From positions 628,391-692,390 of the forward strand of contig NZ_KB933398.1 of the NCBI RefSeq assembly GCF_000392615.1: 64,000 nt of DNA, in the 5' to 3' direction. Within the stretch, counting starts at the first letter, position 1; each line of letters starts with the position of its first letter. The notes beneath the pieces were generated by a model. The model saw only the letters and a list, made by a program, of their open reading frames with translations. It had not been told where the DNA came from and did no database searches. Positions 60,379 to 64,000 of the stretch are shown piece after piece. The translations under genes were made by a program, and so were the position numbers. Source of the stretch: Lysinibacillus sphaericus OT4b.31 (GTDB lineage: Bacteria > Bacillota > Bacilli > Bacillales_A > Planococcaceae).

Positions 60379-61392
60379 ATGGTGCCGGATACTTTGACAA
60401 CTAGCTTTCATCAGAACTTCAGCCATTTTTTTAATGCACTGGAAGTATCAAAGAAACTAGAAGCACCAACAGAATACATGACATTCCAATCAAGTATTAG
60501 AGAAGGCGCAATACATCGTTTAATCCCACGTTCAGATTTAGAAGTGGTCATTTCCGATTATTCTTTTTATCGAGATCATCAAATGCATGTGACTACGATG
60601 CAGCCTATGGTTGAACTTAGCTTTTGCATGCAGGGGGCTAGAGGAATTAATATTTCAGGGTCTGACCATGAAATTGCTTCAGGAACATGTTCTCTTCAGT
60701 TTATAGAGCAGGCGGGAGCAAACTTTTTATTTCATAAAAATGAAGCTTATCAGATGATAGGCATTGGAATCCCAGTTCCAACTTTCAACTATTTTATGCA
60801 AGAAGTGAGTGGGAGAAGAGATAATTCAATAGAATTTGCTCATGTCCTTGGTGAGAAATCGTATCGAATATTTCAAGAAAAAACGGACCCATCGGCATCT
60901 ATTATTGTAAAGAGGATATTGGATGCAGTGAAAGATAGGCATATGACGAAATTGGCGTTAGAATCTAGTGCATTACAGCTATTAGCGTTGTCCTTTCAAA
61001 CTTTTCTATTTAATAATAACCCCAAGCCATCGGAATTCTCAAAAAGTGATGTAGAAAAAATCCGACAAGCAAGAGCAATTATTATTGAATGTATGACGGA
61101 GCCACCAACGTTAATCGAATTATCACGTTTAATTGCTTTAAACGATTATAAATTAAAAAAGGGCTTCAAGGAGATGTATGGTGCAACGGTGTTTGGCTAT
61201 TTACGAGAAAAACGATTGGAGAAAGCATTTCTCTTATTACAAGGAGGCAAGATGAATGTGAATGAAGTCTCTAATGAAGTAGGTTACTCTAATCCTAGCT
61301 ATTTTGCACAAACTTTCAAAGATAAATATGGCATCAATCCTAGCAAACTTGTTAGGGATCAAAGGATTTTAGAGGGCTTAGATGGAAAATAA
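60379..61392 (+). CDS. AraC-type regulator (PchR/YbtA-like)
   Basis: A 337-residue activator. The N-terminal 210 residues form a ligand-sensing domain (VELSFCMQGARGINISGSDH, FIEQAGANFLFHKNEAYQMI). The C-terminal 100 residues are two HTH motifs (TLIELSRLIALNDYKLKKGF and NVNEVSNEVGYSNPSYFAQT). The N-terminal pattern recalls PchR/YbtA, which bind pyochelin or yersiniabactin. This differs from the Btr type, so the island may respond to more than one siderophore class. AAGGAG is 8 bases before the ATG. Overlaps the next regulator by 11 bases. Confidence 0.85.
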   Translation: MVPDTLTTSFHQNFSHFFNALEVSKKLEAPTEYMTFQSSIREGAIHRLIPRSDLEVVISDYSFYRDHQMHVTTMQPMVELSFCMQGARGINISGSDHEIASGTCSLQFIEQAGANFLFHKNEAYQMIGIGIPVPTFNYFMQEVSGRRDNSIEFAHVLGEKSYRIFQEKTDPSASIIVKRILDAVKDRHMTKLALESSALQLLALSFQTFLFNNNPKPSEFSKSDVEKIRQARAIIIECMTEPPTLIELSRLIALNDYKLKKGFKEMYGATVFGYLREKRLEKAFLLLQGGKMNVNEVSNEVGYSNPSYFAQTFKDKYGINPSKLVRDQRILEGLDGK

Positions 61393-62971
61393 GATTTCAA
61401 TAGCTGGAGCCCTTTTATCGCAAACAATGTATCTCCCGATTCAAATAATTAGGTTAGAAGAAGTCCTTAATAGACCCGAAGAAATCGCCTCGTTGCCATG
61501 TGTTTTTGTTATTTATGATGGAGAAGGATTACTTACTCTAAATGGAGAGCGATATAAGCTGTCACGAGGAAGTACAGTGCTTTGGCATAATGCAAAAGAA
61601 CTCAATATAACTGCTCAGTCACCTGCTGGACTTCAAGGCATGTTAATCCAATACCGCTGTGTAGCGAATGACCAAGCTGAAGTGAGCATATTGAAACATT
61701 CAAAACCACTTTTAAACTGTTCATACAAGATAATACATATGACTTCAGAGTTAGAAATAATATCGAAGCAACCTATGAACAGTAACCCTTATCATTTTCA
61801 AAAATTATTTTTAGAGCTACTTGAAGTGCTTTATAACGAACTGGAAGATAGAATTCAACATAGCGAATCATGGATAGAACAAATTCTCAGTTATATGGAT
61901 ACGCATTTTTATGAAGATATAACACGTGAACAAATGGCTGAGCTAGCACAAGTAAGCCCAGAGCATTTTTCACGTGCCTTTCGTAAACATACAGGTCATA
62001 CATTTAGTGCACATCTAACTTTGTTGCGGATTCGTGAATCTCAGCAGAAGTTGCTATATAACATGCCAAAACTAGATAATCTTGCACAGGAGGTTGGCTA
62101 CAAAGAAGGTACATATTTAAGCCGCAAATTTAAGCAGTTGGTAGGGATTTCTCCAACTGCTTATTATAACAAGCAGAAGCGTGTGGTTTCGCTCAACACG
62201 AACCATACAGCGTGTCTGCTAGCTCTTGGCATTACCCCTGAATTGGGCGTGTATTCTGAGTGGTTAGAAGATATGAAGCAAGTGAGTTCGGTATATAAGC
62301 TGAATAATCATGAACAAAATAGGATGTCCACTTATAAAAACATAGCTGCTACTCAACCTGATTTAATAATTAACTATAATACAGCGAAGGACAATAAGTC
62401 TTTACTTTCAGTGGCTCCTGTACTTGAAATTCCTTTTATGCATATAAGTTGGCGAGAGCAGTTTCGCCTTATTGCGGATATTGTAGATAAACAGGAACAA
62501 GTGGATGCTTGGTTTAGCCAATATGATAAATTGGTTTCAATTTGTAACGAGCAACTCGATTATGGACTAGGTATAAGGGGGACAGCCATTGTGTGGGAAA
62601 TCGGTGCAGACGCTGCTTACTGTATTAATAGTAGCTATGGGAGAGGAAGCCAAATCTTGTATGAAGATATGGGGTTTCACCGACCTCTCTCTATGTTCAA
62701 TCAAAATATAGAAAAAAATGGGTATTTCGAGAAAGATATTGAAGCTATTGCTGATTACCCCGCAGATCATATTTTTATCACTGCACTTCCATCGAATAAA
62801 GCGGGCCAGAAGCGTGTGAGTCATCTGTTTCAATCAGAGTCTTGGCTTAAGATGGAGGCTGTCAAGCAGAAGCGAGTATATGTGATTGACCAACCAAATA
62901 TATTTTATGGATATGATCCGTTATCCACGAAAGCGCAGCTACGTGAATTAATGAAGGTGTTAACATCATAA
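61382..62971 (+). CDS. Btr-like AraC regulator with siderophore-binding domain
   Basis: A 529-residue cytoplasmic activator, the same length I recall for B. subtilis Btr. Cupin-like sensor (about 1-150), two HTH motifs (about 160-265; ITREQMAELAQVSPEHFSRA and LDNLAQEVGYKEGTYLSRKF), then a FeuA-like domain (NTNHTACLLALGITPELGVY ... AVKQKRVYVIDQPNIFYGYD). No signal peptide. ATG in an 11-base overlap with the PchR-like gene, so both are translated from one Fur-controlled message. It probably activates the receptor gene just downstream. Confidence 0.85.
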   Translation: MENKISIAGALLSQTMYLPIQIIRLEEVLNRPEEIASLPCVFVIYDGEGLLTLNGERYKLSRGSTVLWHNAKELNITAQSPAGLQGMLIQYRCVANDQAEVSILKHSKPLLNCSYKIIHMTSELEIISKQPMNSNPYHFQKLFLELLEVLYNELEDRIQHSESWIEQILSYMDTHFYEDITREQMAELAQVSPEHFSRAFRKHTGHTFSAHLTLLRIRESQQKLLYNMPKLDNLAQEVGYKEGTYLSRKFKQLVGISPTAYYNKQKRVVSLNTNHTACLLALGITPELGVYSEWLEDMKQVSSVYKLNNHEQNRMSTYKNIAATQPDLIINYNTAKDNKSLLSVAPVLEIPFMHISWREQFRLIADIVDKQEQVDAWFSQYDKLVSICNEQLDYGLGIRGTAIVWEIGADAAYCINSSYGRGSQILYEDMGFHRPLSMFNQNIEKNGYFEKDIEAIADYPADHIFITALPSNKAGQKRVSHLFQSESWLKMEAVKQKRVYVIDQPNIFYGYDPLSTKAQLRELMKVLTS

Positions 62972-63036
62972 TAATGAAAGGTTATAGATCATTTCAGTGC
63001 ATAGACAATATTTACTCACCCATTTACAATAACAAA

Positions 63037-63051
63037 TGAGAATCGTTATCA
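63037..63051. promoter_or_regulatory. Fur box (13/15) upstream of the last receptor gene
   Basis: TGAGAATCGTTATCA differs from the consensus at two positions. It lies 24 bases before the TTG start. Confidence 0.8.
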
Positions 63052-63075
63052 ATAGTTAGATATGGAGGGTTTAAA

Positions 63076-64000
63076 TTGCGCTTACAACAATCTCAATATA
63101 GGAAGTTCATCGTTCCGTTATTTCTTTGCTTGTTATTAATGTTAACGGCATGCGGAGAAACAAATAATACGGCGAAACCTAAAGCAAGTGAAGAAACAGA
63201 AGAAACTGCCGTGACAAAAACGATTACAACAGTAAATGGAGAGGTTACAATCCCTATTCACCCAAAGCGCATTGTAGCCGTGGAATACATAGGTAGTCTA
63301 ATCGCATTAGACATAGTTCCAGTAGGAGCGCCTGGATTAACGCTTAAAAATTATTATTTCAAAGATGCGCTAACTGGGATTTCTGACATAGGTGATTACG
63401 GAGCGCCATCTACTGAAAGTATTCTGGCGCTTGGCCCAGATTTAATCATAACTGGGAATGGAGATAACTATGAGGCGTTAAGTAAAATAGCGCCTACAGT
63501 TGTTGTTCCATATGGTGAACTAAAAAATGCTCATGAAGAACTGACTTATTTCGGTCAATTACTTGGAAAAGAAAAAGAAGCTGAAGCATGGTTAGATCAT
63601 TACGATCAAAAGATTGCAGATGCTAAAGCAAAGGTTGATGCAGTTCTTGATGAAGGGTTAAGCTTCTCTATCATGGAATACACTGATAAGGAGACTTATG
63701 TATATGGTGATAATTTCGGTCGTGGTGGACAGCCTATTTATCAAGCACTTGGACGCAAGCCCCCTGCAAATATAGCAAATGAAATTATGGAGAAACAATG
63801 GGCCGAACTTTCAGAAGAAGTGTTGGCAAACTATGCTGGTGATTATATTATTATGACTTCAGACAGTCGAACGGTTGAAGATTTCAAAGCGGATCCACTA
63901 TGGGGAACCTTGCCTGCTGTAAAGAACGATCGTCTTTATGTTTGGCCGGAAGAGCGTTCTTGGTACTACGATCCGACTGCTGTATTAGCTCAGGTTGAGG
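63076..64000 (+). CDS. Iron-siderophore-binding lipoprotein (cut by the window end)
   Basis: About 308 residues are visible and no stop is reached. The TTG start follows GGAGGG by 6 bases. The signal peptide has the lipobox LTAC (LMLTACGET). The binding domain starts VNGEVTIPIHPKRIVAVEYI, with LALGPDLIITGNGDNYEALS, YVYGDNFGRGGQPIYQALGR and LPAVKNDRLYVWPEERSWYY. DNFGRGGQ resembles the DKFGRGGE of fusion 2, so these two receptors are close relatives. Probably under both Fur and the regulator pair upstream. Only a few C-terminal residues should be missing. Confidence 0.9.
   Translation, partial: MRLQQSQYRKFIVPLFLCLLLMLTACGETNNTAKPKASEETEETAVTKTITTVNGEVTIPIHPKRIVAVEYIGSLIALDIVPVGAPGLTLKNYYFKDALTGISDIGDYGAPSTESILALGPDLIITGNGDNYEALSKIAPTVVVPYGELKNAHEELTYFGQLLGKEKEAEAWLDHYDQKIADAKAKVDAVLDEGLSFSIMEYTDKETYVYGDNFGRGGQPIYQALGRKPPANIANEIMEKQWAELSEEVLANYAGDYIIMTSDSRTVEDFKADPLWGTLPAVKNDRLYVWPEERSWYYDPTAVLAQVE

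Overview
The window looks like a chromosomal segment of a low-GC Gram-positive spore-former of the Lysinibacillus/Solibacillus type. The basis is AT-rich DNA, strong Shine-Dalgarno sites, frequent TTG and GTG starts, Bacillus-like gene families (Mrp antiporter, YxdLM/YxeA-type ABC system, YvbH, YlbC, Btr/FeuA/BesA-type iron genes) and a very large SLH-domain surface protein. No rRNA, tRNA, CRISPR array or prophage was seen.

Layout. 1-107: tail of an IS3-family element. 124-810: KdpD-type universal stress protein, divergent from a complete seven-gene Mrp Na+/H+ antiporter operon (1298-7064). 7431-9716: polar amino-acid ABC importer. 9798-12912: saccharopine-dehydrogenase-like protein and methyltransferase, divergent from a LuxR-type regulator. 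13328-14155: metallophosphoesterase. 14613-18265: GMC oxidoreductase, its Tat-targeted small subunit, and TatA/TatC. 18788-24928: serine hydrolase, AlaX editing protein, DUF6509 protein, VanZ/RDD membrane protein, CoA-disulfide reductase. 25182-31026: antimicrobial-peptide-type ABC exporter with YxeA protein, then a two-component system on the other strand. 31279-35073: ECF sigma factor and membrane partner, YvbH-like protein, acetamidase-family enzyme. 35999-43413: HPP protein, an unrecognised 520-residue protein whose gene holds a dense DnaA-box cluster, CaiB-type CoA transferase, CAP-domain protein, diguanylate cyclase. 44033-48286: SLH surface protein. 48489-64000: iron/siderophore island.

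The iron island is the most unusual part. Nine Fur boxes (three exact TGATAATNATTATCA) lie among five siderophore-binding lipoproteins, a BesA-like esterase, an MFS transporter and six genes carrying an AraC-type DNA-binding domain. Three of those six are Btr-like, with a cytoplasmic binding-protein domain. Two others (48489-50426 and 56610-58535) are single open frames joining a complete AraC regulator to a complete lipoprotein. In both, an exact Fur box, a ribosome binding site and an ATG sit inside the joining segment. No FecCD permease or ATPase is visible, so the binding proteins must use a transporter coded elsewhere.

A second theme is a family of GC-rich dispersed repeats (five typical copies and one divergent) tied to decayed IS1182-type transposase genes. 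They sit in gaps between genes and explain several short, spurious open frames.
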